A stretch of 64,000 bases of DNA from Alphaproteobacteria bacterium (GCA_030427405.1 JAUHXK010000010.1:1-64000), one strand, 5' to 3'. Positions 17,477 through 26,786 are shown, counted from the first letter of the stretch. The notes: generated by a model not told the origin, from the sequence alone. Numbers and translations are program-made.

Positions 17477-18676
17477 ATGTCTTTGTTTCGAACGGCCCTT
17501 ATTCTTGGGCTACTCTCGGCTGTTGGCCCATTTGCCATCGATATGTACCTGCCCGCCATGCCTGCGATTGCAGCCGGTCTTGGCGCGGATGTCGCAACCA
17601 TCCAATTGACACTGATTGCCTATTTTGTGGCGTTCGGTGTGGCGCAGCTTTTTTACGGGCCGTGGGCGGATCAATCGGGCCGCAAGCTGCCGATCTTTGT
17701 CGGGACAAGCGTGTTTCTGCTGGCTTCGGTTGGCTGTGCGGTCGCCCCGTCGATCAAATGGCTTGTGGCGTTCCGTGCATTGCAAGGGCTGGGTGGCGCG
17801 GTTCTGATGGTTGTGCCGCGCGCCATAATTCGCGATCTGCACACCGGTCCGGCCGCAACCAGGCTGATGGCTATGGTGATGCTGGTGATATCCGTCTCGC
17901 CCATGCTGGCGCCACTGATAGGAAGCGGCGTTCTGGCAGTGGGTGATTGGCGTATGATCTTTTGGATTCTTGCAATCGCCGCGCTGTGCAGCCTGTCGCT
18001 GTCGACGCTGGTTTTGCCAGAAACGCTGGCCGAGGAACACCGCGTGCCGGTCAATCTGGGCAATCTGTTGCGCGGTGCAAATGTCCTGTTGCGTGATCCG
18101 GTCTTTATGGGCCTGACTTTTGTGGGGGCGTTCGGCTTTGCCAGTTTTATGGTGTTCATCGCCAGCGCGTCCTTTGTCTATAGCGCGCAATTCGGCCTTG
18201 GCCCGACCGGCTTCAGCCTTGCCTTTGCGTTGAATTCCATCGGGTTTTTTGCTGCTTCGCAGGCCGCGGGCCCGCTGGGTCAACGTTGGGGGGCTCTTGC
18301 CGTGATCCGTTGGGCTGCCCTTGGCTTTGCCGGGTTCGCGCTATTGCTGGTTGTGGCCCTGTTGGCAGGGTTTGAAAGTCTTGGAACTGTGATTGCGGGC
18401 CTTTTTCTGGCCAATGCCTGTCTTGGGCTTATCATTCCGACAACGATGGTCATGGCGCTGGATCCACATGGTGAAATCGCCGGGATGGCCTCGTCTCTGG
18501 GTGGTACATTGCAGATGGTCACCGGCGGTGTGGTGGTCGCACTGACCGGGGGGTTCTTTGACGGAACGGCCTTGCCGATGGTCATCACCATCGCGGGCTG
18601 CGCGCTGGCCTCGTTGGTGCTGGCGGTAATGACATTGCGCAGTATGGAGCGGTCTGCAAACCAAATCGCCGGGTAA
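17477..18676 (+). CDS. Bcr/CflA-family multidrug efflux MFS transporter
   Basis: This 399-residue major-facilitator protein has about twelve membrane helices. The start LLSAVGPFAIDMYLPAMP is the hallmark of the Bcr/CflA drug-proton antiporters, and motif A (YGPWADQSGRKLP) follows helix 2. It exports drugs such as bicyclomycin or chloramphenicol in characterised relatives; the substrate here is unknown. The 186-base upstream gap contains AAAGGG ggg CCCTTT with a short T run (17399-17415), which could be a weak terminator for the HlyU-like gene. It seems to be a single-gene unit. Confidence 0.85.
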   Translation: MSLFRTALILGLLSAVGPFAIDMYLPAMPAIAAGLGADVATIQLTLIAYFVAFGVAQLFYGPWADQSGRKLPIFVGTSVFLLASVGCAVAPSIKWLVAFRALQGLGGAVLMVVPRAIIRDLHTGPAATRLMAMVMLVISVSPMLAPLIGSGVLAVGDWRMIFWILAIAALCSLSLSTLVLPETLAEEHRVPVNLGNLLRGANVLLRDPVFMGLTFVGAFGFASFMVFIASASFVYSAQFGLGPTGFSLAFALNSIGFFAASQAAGPLGQRWGALAVIRWAALGFAGFALLLVVALLAGFESLGTVIAGLFLANACLGLIIPTTMVMALDPHGEIAGMASSLGGTLQMVTGGVVVALTGGFFDGTALPMVITIAGCALASLVLAVMTLRSMERSANQIAG

Positions 18677-18763
18677 ACACAGAACCACCTGCGCGGGCCT
18701 GCGTGTGACACCGGCGCGCGCAGGTCGCCACCGACGCTGACCGGCAATGCCCGTGCGCGGAGT

Positions 18764-18952
18764 TTGCCTCTGATCAATCATGAAAACCGGCAGTGCGGGC
18801 TGCGTGTCTGCAAGAGCGTTATGAAAGCAGGCGGCGTTATCGCCAGTGACCATGTGCGCCACCCATTGAAGCCCATGAGCGAACGCACGCGCAAACGGCT
18901 GCTTCAGCTTGCCAAGGATCTGGATCTTGTTGCCGGGAAATGGGGGCTTTAG
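18764..18952 (+). pseudogene. Dihydrodipicolinate-synthase-family C-terminal scrap
   Basis: The last 40 residues of this frame, GVIASDHVRHPLKPMSERTR then KRLLQLAKDL, match the tail of DHDPS/NAL-superfamily aldolases (VxSxxVRxPLxPLSExxR). Everything upstream, including the barrel and its lysine, is missing. It lies in a 367-base gap between convergent genes; the rest of that gap shows nothing else. It is probably debris of a deleted aldolase gene. The match is short, so confidence is limited. Confidence 0.4.
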
Positions 18953-19043
18953 GCAGGTAAGAGGCACAGGGGGGGCTTTGCGACAACCGCCAAGGGATGG
19001 GCTGCGCTTGCAGCGGCCCCAAGGTCAACCGGGTGTTCGACGT

Positions 19044-19868
19044 CTAAGGGGGATTTTGGCCCTCAGCCTTTTGTATCAGCCGTGAAACTGAAGACATCAC
19101 CCGCCGAAGGGTGGCCTTGACCCCCATCCGGGAAAGGTATCGGGTCATCGGAACCTCGAGCCCAATGGTGGTATTTTCCGGCAAGGCGGAAAGAAAGCCA
19201 CCAAGGTCGATTTCTCCTTCACCTGGGGGTAGACGCTCGGCGCGCGCGGTGTGCAGCAGGTCATCGGTTGAATATGTCGCCTGCACTGATGCATCGCAAA
19301 GATGGGCAAGGCGCAAGCGGTGCCGGGGCAGTTTTTGCAATTGGCCGAGCGTGCTGCCCGAGCGGTTGAAATGCAGGCTATCGACCAAAAGCCCGACATC
19401 CGGTCCCGCCATTTGCACCACCTGGTGCGCACGGGTCAGATCGGGAACGGCCGTCCAGGGAAAGAATTCGAGTGATATGCCAAGCCCGCGGCCTTTGGCC
19501 AAGTCGGACAGGTTGCCAAGGGTGTCGGCAAGACGGGGCAGTTCCGGATCGTAGGGGGCGCATATCACCTCGCGCGCGCCAAGCTCTGCGCCTGCGTCGA
19601 GAAACGGCACAAGTGCCGAAACCTCGGTCTCTGGCTCGATTTTCACGAACTCGATGTCATTGACGTGCAGCCCGGTGTCCCTCAGCGCGGCCTTGGTCTC
19701 GGCCATCATCGCGGGCCGGTGCATCAGCGGATAGCCGGGTGTGTTGTCGGTCACCCTAATGAGCCGCAGGCCAACAGCATCGAAACCGGCCTTGGCGGCA
19801 GCTTCGATCAACTTCGGTGGGGCCAGGTCGATTGCGGTCAAATGCGCGAGTGAAATTCGGCGTGTCAT
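19044..19868 (-). CDS. Sugar-phosphate isomerase/epimerase-type TIM barrel
   Basis: This 274-residue xylose-isomerase-like TIM-barrel protein contains GFDAVGLRLI (strand 1-2), VNDIEFVKI, the metal-site region GISLEFFPWTAV, VGLLVDSLHFNRS and RLAHLCDA, and a late GLEVPM. Such enzymes bind one divalent metal and perform isomerisations, epimerisations or dehydrations, including 3-dehydroshikimate dehydration. The start overlaps the stop of the flavoprotein gene (ATGA), and both diverge from the LysR gene. The neighbouring shikimate genes make a cyclohexane-carboxylate substrate plausible, but this is inference. Confidence 0.75.
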   Translation of the reverse strand: MTRRISLAHLTAIDLAPPKLIEAAAKAGFDAVGLRLIRVTDNTPGYPLMHRPAMMAETKAALRDTGLHVNDIEFVKIEPETEVSALVPFLDAGAELGAREVICAPYDPELPRLADTLGNLSDLAKGRGLGISLEFFPWTAVPDLTRAHQVVQMAGPDVGLLVDSLHFNRSGSTLGQLQKLPRHRLRLAHLCDASVQATYSTDDLLHTARAERLPPGEGEIDLGGFLSALPENTTIGLEVPMTRYLSRMGVKATLRRVMSSVSRLIQKAEGQNPP

Positions 19869-21562
19869 CGAAAACGCTCTGCAGCATCGCGCCCCGCGAC
19901 AAAGCCGAATGTAAGGGCTGGGCCAAGATTGATGCCCCCGGCGGGATAGTGCCCCCCCATGACACTCGCCATGTCGGTCCCAGCGGCGTAAAGGCCGGGG
20001 ATCGGGTGTTTGTCCGTGTCCAGCACCCGCGCTTGTCCATCAGTTTGCAGGCCGGCAAAAGTACCGAAGCTTCCGGGGATGACGCGCACGGCGTAGTAAG
20101 GCGCCTTGTCGATCGGGGCAAGGCAGGGGTTGGGTTGCACCGCCGCGTCCCCCTGAAGGCGCATATAGGGTGAGGTGCCGCGCCCGAAGGCGTGGTCGAC
20201 ACCTTTTCTTGCATCTGCATTGAAGTCCGTGACGGTCTGCCCAAGACCTTTCGCGTCGATCCCGCAAGCCGCTGCGAGACCCTCAAGAGTGGTGCCGCGG
20301 TTCAGGTAGCCGGATCGCAACCACGGCCGGATTGGTATGGGGGCAGGTCGCACGATCCCCAGACCGTAACGCCTTAGGAACCGGTGGTCGCAGATGAGCC
20401 AGGACTCGGGAATGGTGTCCGGCCCGGCCGCGTCCAGCATTGCCGTGACATAGTCGTGGTAGCCCAGGCCCTCGTTGCAGAACCGTTTGCCGGATTTCAG
20501 AACCCCGATCACGCCTGGTTTCCCCCTGTCGATGATATGCGGAAACACGCCTTTTCGACCGTCGGACCATGTAACGTCCGAGACGGGGCACCAGGCGCCG
20601 GGCGACGCAAGCGTTTTGGGTTGGCGACCACCCACGCTTTCGCCTAACTGCAATCCGTCACCTGTCGCGGAGCTGACCGCGAGGGTGCGATGTGTTTTGG
20701 GCTTGGGGAATTGGTGATCGCGCCTGACGTGGTCATTCGGAAAACCGCCACATGCGAGGACAACCCCGCACCGGGCCCGGATGAGGTACGTGCCTTCCGG
20801 ACCGGTGACATGCGCGCCGCTGACGCGACCCTTTCCACGAACAAGCGAGGCGATTGCTGTCTGCGTCCTGATATCAACCCCCGCGTCCGCGGCCGACCGC
20901 AACAGGCGCGCCACAAGAGCCTGGCCGTTTCTAAGCTGCATCGCGCGGCCGTACCGCGCCAGATCCCAAAGATGCCGGGTCAATCGCCCAGCGACATACA
21001 GGGCTGAACGCACCGACCGGGTGGCCGTCATGAACGCCTTCAGGTCGGGTCCGGCCTGAATGGTCAGCCCCCGGAAACTCGTTTCCGGCAGAGGGGGGCG
21101 CATTCGAATGATTTCAGGCCCCAACCCGCGCCCGTCATAGGGTTTTGCAATAACAGACCGCCCACCGGTCCCTGCACCTGGCATATCCCCATACGTGTCC
21201 GGGATGTGCAGGCCGGGATCGAACCGGAGCGCGGTTTGGGTGTCGAAAAAGCCGACCATTTCCGGCGCTGCCGTCAGGAACGCGTCGACCAGTTCGGGGT
21301 TGAATTTGTCACCAAGAACGGCCTCAAGATACTTGCGGGGTTCGGCGATTTCTTCGTGTTTGCCGTATCTTTGGGCGACCGGGTTGCATGGTGCCCAAAT
21401 CCAGCCGCCGGACCAGGCGGTGGTGCCGCCCACCACGTCGTCTTTTTCGACGACGATGACGTCCAGGCCGTGATGTGCGGCGGTCACGGCCGCCGCAAGG
21501 CCCGCAGCACCCGAGCCCGCGACAAGAAGGTCACACATCTCGTGCCGGGTCTCGGCCGCCAT
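19865..21562 (-). CDS. FAD-dependent oxidoreductase (KstD/fumarate-reductase flavoprotein family)
   Basis: This 565-residue flavoprotein has the dinucleotide-binding start LLVAGSGAAGLAAAV, VVEKDDVVGGTTAWSGG, ADAGVDIRTQT in the middle, and the C-terminal FAD block GLYAAGTDMASVMGGHYP with AGGINLGPALTFGF. This is the layout of 3-ketosteroid delta-1-dehydrogenases and soluble fumarate reductases, which desaturate or saturate a bond next to a carbonyl. A GGAGGAAG site precedes ATG 21562. It is translationally coupled to the TIM-barrel gene and divergent from the LysR/TctCBA/aroE/quiC genes, suggesting a ring-oxidising step on a shikimate-like compound. Confidence 0.82.
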   Translation of the reverse strand: MAAETRHEMCDLLVAGSGAAGLAAAVTAAHHGLDVIVVEKDDVVGGTTAWSGGWIWAPCNPVAQRYGKHEEIAEPRKYLEAVLGDKFNPELVDAFLTAAPEMVGFFDTQTALRFDPGLHIPDTYGDMPGAGTGGRSVIAKPYDGRGLGPEIIRMRPPLPETSFRGLTIQAGPDLKAFMTATRSVRSALYVAGRLTRHLWDLARYGRAMQLRNGQALVARLLRSAADAGVDIRTQTAIASLVRGKGRVSGAHVTGPEGTYLIRARCGVVLACGGFPNDHVRRDHQFPKPKTHRTLAVSSATGDGLQLGESVGGRQPKTLASPGAWCPVSDVTWSDGRKGVFPHIIDRGKPGVIGVLKSGKRFCNEGLGYHDYVTAMLDAAGPDTIPESWLICDHRFLRRYGLGIVRPAPIPIRPWLRSGYLNRGTTLEGLAAACGIDAKGLGQTVTDFNADARKGVDHAFGRGTSPYMRLQGDAAVQPNPCLAPIDKAPYYAVRVIPGSFGTFAGLQTDGQARVLDTDKHPIPGLYAAGTDMASVMGGHYPAGGINLGPALTFGFVAGRDAAERFR

Positions 21563-21610
21563 CTCTTCCTCCGGTCATACACGCGCATGAATGGTCCGCC
21601 AGACATGGAA

Positions 21611-21656
21611 TAACGTCAAATGCTTGTTCTTGCGCCGACGTAACCTGATGTTAATC
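21611..21656. promoter_or_regulatory. Putative LysR binding region 1
   Basis: In the divergent gap between the flavoprotein and LysR genes lie TAACGTCAAAT (21611-21621) and TGATGTTAATC (21646-21656). Both words recur exactly before the TctC gene, the first as its reverse complement ATTTGACGTTA. Reduced to one pattern, TGAYGTTA(A/T)T, they look like half-sites of one regulator. The LysR gene starts at 21676, so this site would cover its own promoter. Confidence 0.5.
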
Positions 21657-21675
21657 TGTGCATCGTGAGGACATC

Positions 21676-22602
21676 ATGCCAGAAATGACTCTGCGGCAGA
21701 TCGAAGTGATCCGTGCCGTGATGATGACGGGGACAATCAGCGGTGCGGCAGACATGCTCAATGTCTCGGCGCCGGGGATCAGTCGCTTGGTAAAGCACAC
21801 GGAAGAGTCGCTTGGTATCCGCCTTTTCGAACGCAAGGCCGGCCTGTTTACGCCATCGGTCGAGGCGGCGCGTGTTTTCGATCAAGTGCGCGAGGTCTAC
21901 AAGGGTGTCGAAAACCTTCAGGTTGCGGTCGGTTCTTTGAAAAAGGGCGAAGATGTGCGGCTGGCATTTGCAACGGCGCCGTCTATTGCGCAGTTCATTG
22001 CGGCCCGCGTGATGCGACAGGTGCGCAGCCGTTACGAAGACCTTTTCGTCGACATGAATGTGCTGAAGATCGAAGAAACCGTCGACTACCTGCTGCTCGA
22101 ACGCGGCGAGTTCGTGATCATGAGTTCAGCGGTCGAGAATGCGGCCATCGAGAATGAGCAAATCGCCGAAGGCCGATTGGTCGTCGTTCTTCCGGAAGGG
22201 CATGCGCTTGCCAAAAAAGACGCGGTGTCGGTCAAGGATATTTCGGAAGAGGCCTTGATAGGGGTCGACCCCTCTGACCCTTATGGCGCGCTGCTTGCCC
22301 GCCCTTTCGAGGTTGCGGGGATCACGCCGCGCCACGCCATGCGTGGCAGGTTCGCCCAGACCTTGGTCAGTATGGTACGGCACGGGTTGGGTGTGGCAGT
22401 CATTGATGAGTTTTCGGTGGCAGAGGTCTATATGCCCGGACTTGAGCGCAGGCCGCTTGTTGAAGATGTCCGCGTCAGGAGTTTCGTTTCGCGAAAGAAG
22501 GGCAGGGTGCTGTCGGGATTTGCGGAATACGCAATCGCACAGTTCCGGCGTGAATTGGGCAAAGCGGTCGAGGACGGGCCGTGGTACCGCTCGAGAAAGT
22601 AA
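21676..22602 (+). CDS. LysR-family transcriptional regulator
   Basis: This 308-residue protein has the LysR helix-turn-helix at the start (LRQIEVIRAVMMTGTISGAA, then LNVSAPGISRLVKHTEES) and a substrate-binding domain from about residue 90 to 295. It sits between the divergent flavoprotein/TIM-barrel pair and the TctCBA-aroE-quiC operon, the standard position for a regulator of both. Shared sequence words in the two flanking gaps support this. ATG 21676 with GAGG upstream is preferred over an upstream in-frame GTG at 21658. The inducer is probably shikimate or a relative. Confidence 0.88.
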   Translation: MPEMTLRQIEVIRAVMMTGTISGAADMLNVSAPGISRLVKHTEESLGIRLFERKAGLFTPSVEAARVFDQVREVYKGVENLQVAVGSLKKGEDVRLAFATAPSIAQFIAARVMRQVRSRYEDLFVDMNVLKIEETVDYLLLERGEFVIMSSAVENAAIENEQIAEGRLVVVLPEGHALAKKDAVSVKDISEEALIGVDPSDPYGALLARPFEVAGITPRHAMRGRFAQTLVSMVRHGLGVAVIDEFSVAEVYMPGLERRPLVEDVRVRSFVSRKKGRVLSGFAEYAIAQFRRELGKAVEDGPWYRSRK

Positions 22603-22604
22603 CA

Positions 22605-22642
22605 TGATGTTAATCGAGGTGCAAAACGGGTATTTGACGTTA
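22605..22642. promoter_or_regulatory. Putative LysR binding region 2
   Basis: TGATGTTAATC (22605-22615) and ATTTGACGTTA (22632-22642) lie directly after the LysR stop and 80-117 bases before the tctC start. Each is identical over 11 bases to a word in the other LysR-flanking gap. This suggests that the LysR product activates the transport/catabolic operon from here. No -35/-10 pair is assigned with confidence. Confidence 0.5.
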
Positions 22643-22721
22643 ATGCGCGGTTGGCGCGATAGTCAATTCATCATTTGCCGATCTCATCGGCACCAAATTC
22701 GCAACGCTAGGGAGGAGAACC

Positions 22722-23717
22722 ATGAAGCGTATGATTGTTGGCGCGCTAAGCGCGTTCGCATTGACGGCCACAGCGGCCATTGCGGAATATCCCGAGAAGG
22801 AAATCCAGGGCATCATACAGTGGGGGGCTGGCGGATCTACCGACACCGTGATGCGGTCAGTTACACCTCATGCAGAAGAGGCCCTTGGCGGCACCGTGGT
22901 CATGCAGAACATGACCGGTGCGGTTGGCGCAATCGCCTTGAACCATGTCGCCGGGTCCGAGGCGGACGGCTATACGATATTGATGGGCGCTGAAAACCCG
23001 ATGCTCTATAAGATCATGGGTCTGGGCGACAAGGATTATGGCGAGTTCACCCCGATCTCGATCCTTGCGCGCGGCACTCCCGTTCTGGTGGCGCACCCTG
23101 ATGCCCCGTTCAACGACTATGCCGGGATGATTGCTTACGTCAAAGAAAACCCTGGCGAAGTGCGATTTGGTTCGACCGGTCCCGGGGGATTGCCTTCGGT
23201 CATCACCGCCATGATCAACGCGGTCGAAGGCGAACTGGATGTGACTGCAGTGCCCTATGACGGCGACGGCCCCGCGCTGACCGGCCTGCAGGGTGGTGCG
23301 ATTGACGTGATGCCAGCCGTTCTGGGTGCATCCATCGAAGGCATCCGCGCGGGCAACATGAAAGTGCTGGCGATCATGGATACTGCCGCCAACGACAAAC
23401 TGCCGGATGCCCCTTTCGTCACGCAGTTCAACGAAGGCTACAATACCTACCTGCCGTGGGGTCCGTTCTTTGGTGTGTTTACACCGAAAGGAACACCTGA
23501 CGACGTGGTGGCCAAGCTCGTGGATGCGTATTCGACCGCGGCCCAAAATCCGGATTTCGTCCAGTTGATGGACGATCGCGGGTTTACGCTGATGGGTATC
23601 GGCGGTGACGAGGCCGATGCCTTCCTGACCAAGTGGCAGCAGGGCACAGCGTGGCTTTTGCAGGATGCTGGCCTGACCAAGGCCTCGCCGGAAGAATTCG
23701 GGATCGCGCGCCCCTAA
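22722..23717 (+). CDS. tctC: TTT transporter periplasmic binding protein (TctC)
   Basis: This 331-residue Bug/TctC-family binding protein has a signal peptide ending near ATAAIAEYP and the family start YPEKEIQGIIQWGAGGSTDTVMR. The central FGSTGPGGLPSV and VPYDGDGPALTGLQGG follow the usual TctC pattern. It captures a carboxylate for the TctBA channel. A strong AGGGAGGAG site precedes ATG 22722. Known Bug proteins bind citrate, aromatic acids or other carboxylates. The downstream shikimate enzymes point to shikimate, quinate or dehydroshikimate as ligand, by inference. Confidence 0.88.
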   Translation: MKRMIVGALSAFALTATAAIAEYPEKEIQGIIQWGAGGSTDTVMRSVTPHAEEALGGTVVMQNMTGAVGAIALNHVAGSEADGYTILMGAENPMLYKIMGLGDKDYGEFTPISILARGTPVLVAHPDAPFNDYAGMIAYVKENPGEVRFGSTGPGGLPSVITAMINAVEGELDVTAVPYDGDGPALTGLQGGAIDVMPAVLGASIEGIRAGNMKVLAIMDTAANDKLPDAPFVTQFNEGYNTYLPWGPFFGVFTPKGTPDDVVAKLVDAYSTAAQNPDFVQLMDDRGFTLMGIGGDEADAFLTKWQQGTAWLLQDAGLTKASPEEFGIARP

Positions 23718-23719
23718 AG

Positions 23720-23742
23720 GGGGAGAGGAGCATAATCTCCCC
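23720..23742 (+). other. Stem-loop between tctC and tctB
   Basis: GGGGAGA (23720-23726) pairs with TCTCCCC (23736-23742) around a 9-base loop, starting 3 bases after the tctC stop. No T run follows. Such intercistronic hairpins after binding-protein genes usually protect the upstream message or partially terminate, so that the binding protein is made in excess over the membrane parts. Confidence 0.5.
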
Positions 23743-23848
23743 GGCACATCTGCAAAGGTGACTGCCGACTGAGGGCGTCGCGTTCCTTAAGCGAAATGCG
23801 GCGCCTTATTTATGTGACCCCGTTCATCCGAATTACCGGGAGGAAACC

Positions 23849-24427
23849 ATGGAACACATTGATCCCGAACATCACGACGGTACATCCGATGCGACACCGG
23901 GTGGCGAGGTCGATAAGCGCCGTCCAGGAGAACTGTTCTTTTCTGCCTTTCTTCTGATTGCAAGCTTGTTCCTTCTGTCGAGCGCTTTCGGAATCGAGAA
24001 CCCGTTTGGTCCAAACGGTTTTTCGTCGCCCAGGTCCATTCCCCTGGCCACGACAGCCGTCATGGTTTTCTCGTCAGCGCTTGTGCTTTTCAAAACGGCC
24101 AGACTGCCGCTCGACCGGGCCGAAACAATCGCCAAGGATATCTTGCCACCGGTCGTGCTTGTGTTTGCGATGTTCCTGGTCCTTTACGGTGTCGTTTTGC
24201 GGCCATTGGGCTTTTTGCCAACCTCTGCGCTGTTTCTCATTGCTGCAATTAAAATCCTTGCGAAACGGAACTGGGTTTGGACCCTGACCGTGTCCTTGGG
24301 CAGCCTGATCGCCATCTGGCTGATTTTCCGCATCGTTTTCAGCGTTCTGATGCCTGCCGGGATCGTGCCAGAGGCAGAGTTCATCCAGTTTTTCCGCGAC
24401 CTGAGCAATGGGGGAGCCGAACAATGA
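23849..24427 (+). CDS. tctB: TTT transporter small membrane subunit (TctB)
   Basis: This 192-residue protein has a hydrophilic N-terminus of about 30 residues and four hydrophobic helices (LFFSAFLLIASLFLLSSAF first). This is the normal form of the poorly conserved TctB subunit. It supports the large permease TctA in the inner membrane. ATG 23849 follows GGGAGG. The stop overlaps the TctA start (ATGA), so the two are translated together. Confidence 0.82.
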   Translation: MEHIDPEHHDGTSDATPGGEVDKRRPGELFFSAFLLIASLFLLSSAFGIENPFGPNGFSSPRSIPLATTAVMVFSSALVLFKTARLPLDRAETIAKDILPPVVLVFAMFLVLYGVVLRPLGFLPTSALFLIAAIKILAKRNWVWTLTVSLGSLIAIWLIFRIVFSVLMPAGIVPEAEFIQFFRDLSNGGAEQ

Positions 24428-25938
24428 TCGCCTTGATGGACTTTCTCACCGTCTTTACGCAGCCTGAACTGCTTTTGCTGGTCGGCCTCGGAACGTTTGC
24501 CGGTATTTATGTGGGTGCGATACCGGGGTTGTCGGTCACCATGGCCGTTTCGATCCTGATTTCGTTCACGTTTTCTTGGGATGTCTACCCGGCGATTTCG
24601 CTGATGATCGGCATCTATATGGGCGGCGTCTATGGCGGGTCGCGGACAGCGATCCTGTTGAATATTCCGGGTGCCCCATCTGCCATCGCGACCGCCCTTG
24701 ACGGATACCCGATGGCCAAACGCGGTGAGGCCGGCACGGCCATCGGCGTTACGACGGTTATGTCTTTCATCGGGGGCTTTGTCGGGATCGGTGTTCTGGC
24801 GCTGGCAGCGCCGCTGGTTTCAGAGTTTGCGCTGAAGTTTCAACCGCGTGACTACATGCTGCTGGCGATCCTTGGTATTTTGCTGGTGGGTTCCCTCTCA
24901 CAAGGTTCGCTGGTGAAGGGTATCTTTGCGGGTGCGCTTGGAATCGCCATCGGTGCGGTCGGGCGTGATCCGCTGACGTTCGCCGAGCGGTTTACCTTTG
25001 ACTTTCAGCTTCTGGAAGGCGGCATTTCCTTCATTGCCGTCATGATCGGGATGTTCGGCGTGTCAGAGGCACTTTTGCAATTGCATCACGTCGACAAGGA
25101 CGCCGTGCGTCAGAAAATCACCCGCATCGTGCCGTCGCTGGCGACCGTCAAAAAACATCTGCCTTTGTCCCTGCAAACCTCGACCATCGGGGTAACCATC
25201 GGTGCATTGCCGGGAACAGGCGGTGATATTGCGGCTTTGATGGCCTATGACCACGCCAAACGGGTGACCAAGAACCCCGAGCGCCCCTTTGGCGACGGCG
25301 CTATGGAAGGGCTCGTTGCCCCTGAGACAGCCAATAACTCGGCCGTGGGGGGTGCCTTTATTCCGATGATGACGCTGGGTATTCCGGGTGACGCCGTCAC
25401 CGCGATCATGATCGGGGCGCTTTTCATCCACGGCCTCAACCCTGGCCCGATGCTGATGATCGACCAGCCCGACATGTTCTGGTTCATCGTCGGTTGCCTG
25501 GTCATGGCAAATATCTTCATGCTGATCTTCGGCCTGACCGGCATCAAGCTTTTTACCAGGATTGTCGAAATGCCGCGAAGCGTGCTGATCCCTTTGATCA
25601 TGCTGCTGAGCATCGTTGGCGCCTATGCGGTAAACAACTCGGTCACTGACGTCTACTGGATGCTTGGTTTCGGGGTATTTGGGTACTTCATGCGTCATTA
25701 CGGTTACCCGCTCGGGCCGGTGATCCTGGGCGTGATCCTGTCACGGCTTCTTGATGACAACTGGCGCCGGGCCATCATCTCGGAACGCGAAGACCTGGGC
25801 CGGTTCTTTGAAGGGATCGTCACCAGCCCTCTCTCACTCGTCCTCTTCGTCTCCGTGATCCTTATCTTCGTGTCGCAGACACCGCTTTGGTCCAAGGCCA
25901 AGGCCCGGATTTTCAAAGATGGAAAGGCCAAGTCATGA
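24424..25938 (+). CDS. tctA: TTT transporter large permease (TctA)
   Basis: This 504-residue protein has about eleven to twelve membrane helices and the TctA signatures GxxxGxxxGAIPGLS (YVGAIPGLSVTMAV, about residue 31), MMIGIYMGGVYGGSRTAILLN in the first half, and VTIGALPGTGGDIAALMAYD with ETANNSAVGG in the second. It forms the channel that takes the ligand from TctC and is driven by an ion gradient. Start ATG 24424 overlaps tctB; longer in-frame starts inside tctB are rejected. It overlaps the shikimate dehydrogenase gene by 4 bases. Confidence 0.92.
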   Translation: MIALMDFLTVFTQPELLLLVGLGTFAGIYVGAIPGLSVTMAVSILISFTFSWDVYPAISLMIGIYMGGVYGGSRTAILLNIPGAPSAIATALDGYPMAKRGEAGTAIGVTTVMSFIGGFVGIGVLALAAPLVSEFALKFQPRDYMLLAILGILLVGSLSQGSLVKGIFAGALGIAIGAVGRDPLTFAERFTFDFQLLEGGISFIAVMIGMFGVSEALLQLHHVDKDAVRQKITRIVPSLATVKKHLPLSLQTSTIGVTIGALPGTGGDIAALMAYDHAKRVTKNPERPFGDGAMEGLVAPETANNSAVGGAFIPMMTLGIPGDAVTAIMIGALFIHGLNPGPMLMIDQPDMFWFIVGCLVMANIFMLIFGLTGIKLFTRIVEMPRSVLIPLIMLLSIVGAYAVNNSVTDVYWMLGFGVFGYFMRHYGYPLGPVILGVILSRLLDDNWRRAIISEREDLGRFFEGIVTSPLSLVLFVSVILIFVSQTPLWSKAKARIFKDGKAKS

Positions 25939-26786
25939 GCAACACACCTGACCTTAAGCTTGGTTTGATCGGCGACAACATTGCGCGCTCACGTTCGCCC
26001 TTGCTGCATCGCCTGGCCGGCATTCAGAATGGGCTGACGGTGCAATATGATCGCTTGATCCCGCAAAACATGGGAGAAGACTTTGATACCGTTTTCCAGC
26101 AATGCGCTGAACGTGCCTATCGCGGCATCAACGTGACGTATCCCTACAAGGAACGTGCCGCGACAAAGGTTCAAATCGACGACCCGCTGGTTCGCGCGAT
26201 TGGCGCCGTGAACACGGTTCTTTTTGATGCGGACGGCCCCAAGGGGCAAAACACCGACTACACGGGGTTTATTTCCGCCTACCGCAAGGTCAGGGGTGGT
26301 GCGCCTTCCGGCGTGGCTTGCCTGATCGGAACCGGTGGCGTGGGGCGTGCGCTTGCCTTTGGTCTTGTGGCCCTTGGGGCAAGCGAAATCCGCCTTGTAG
26401 ACAAGGACGAGGCAAAGGCGCAGGCGCTGGCTGCGGAACTTAGGGCCGTTGAAAATGCACCGAATATCGCGGTTTTCACGGATGCTATCCGTGCGGCATC
26501 CGGGGCAACTGGCCTGTTGAATGGAACGCCCGTAGGCATGGTCGGCTATGGCGGAACCCCGTTGCCAGCAAAGGCCATGGCAGGTGCGGAATGGGCATTC
26601 GATGCCGTCTACACTCCGGTTGATACGCGGTTCCTACAAGACGCCGCAGCGGAAGGTCTGAAGATCATTTCCGGCTATGAGTTGTTTTTCTATCAGGGCG
26701 TTCACGCCTGGGCGCACTTCTCAGGCTTGCCATTGGATGAAACACGGCTTCGCGCGGATTTGCTTGAGCAAGGAGAGGCCGCATGA
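25935..26786 (+). CDS. aroE: Shikimate dehydrogenase (catabolic paralogue)
   Basis: This 283-residue enzyme shows every AroE landmark: the substrate serines in ARSRSPLLHRL (near residue 15), NVTYPYKERA with the catalytic Lys, NTDYTGF with the Asp, the NAD(P) loop GTGGVGRALAFG, NGTPVGM and YTPVDTRFL. It interconverts shikimate and 3-dehydroshikimate. Placed between a carboxylate importer and a 3-dehydroshikimate dehydratase, it most likely oxidises imported shikimate (or quinate) rather than serving aromatic biosynthesis. The ATGA overlaps on both sides show tight coupling. Confidence 0.9.
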   Translation: MSNTPDLKLGLIGDNIARSRSPLLHRLAGIQNGLTVQYDRLIPQNMGEDFDTVFQQCAERAYRGINVTYPYKERAATKVQIDDPLVRAIGAVNTVLFDADGPKGQNTDYTGFISAYRKVRGGAPSGVACLIGTGGVGRALAFGLVALGASEIRLVDKDEAKAQALAAELRAVENAPNIAVFTDAIRAASGATGLLNGTPVGMVGYGGTPLPAKAMAGAEWAFDAVYTPVDTRFLQDAAAEGLKIISGYELFFYQGVHAWAHFSGLPLDETRLRADLLEQGEAA

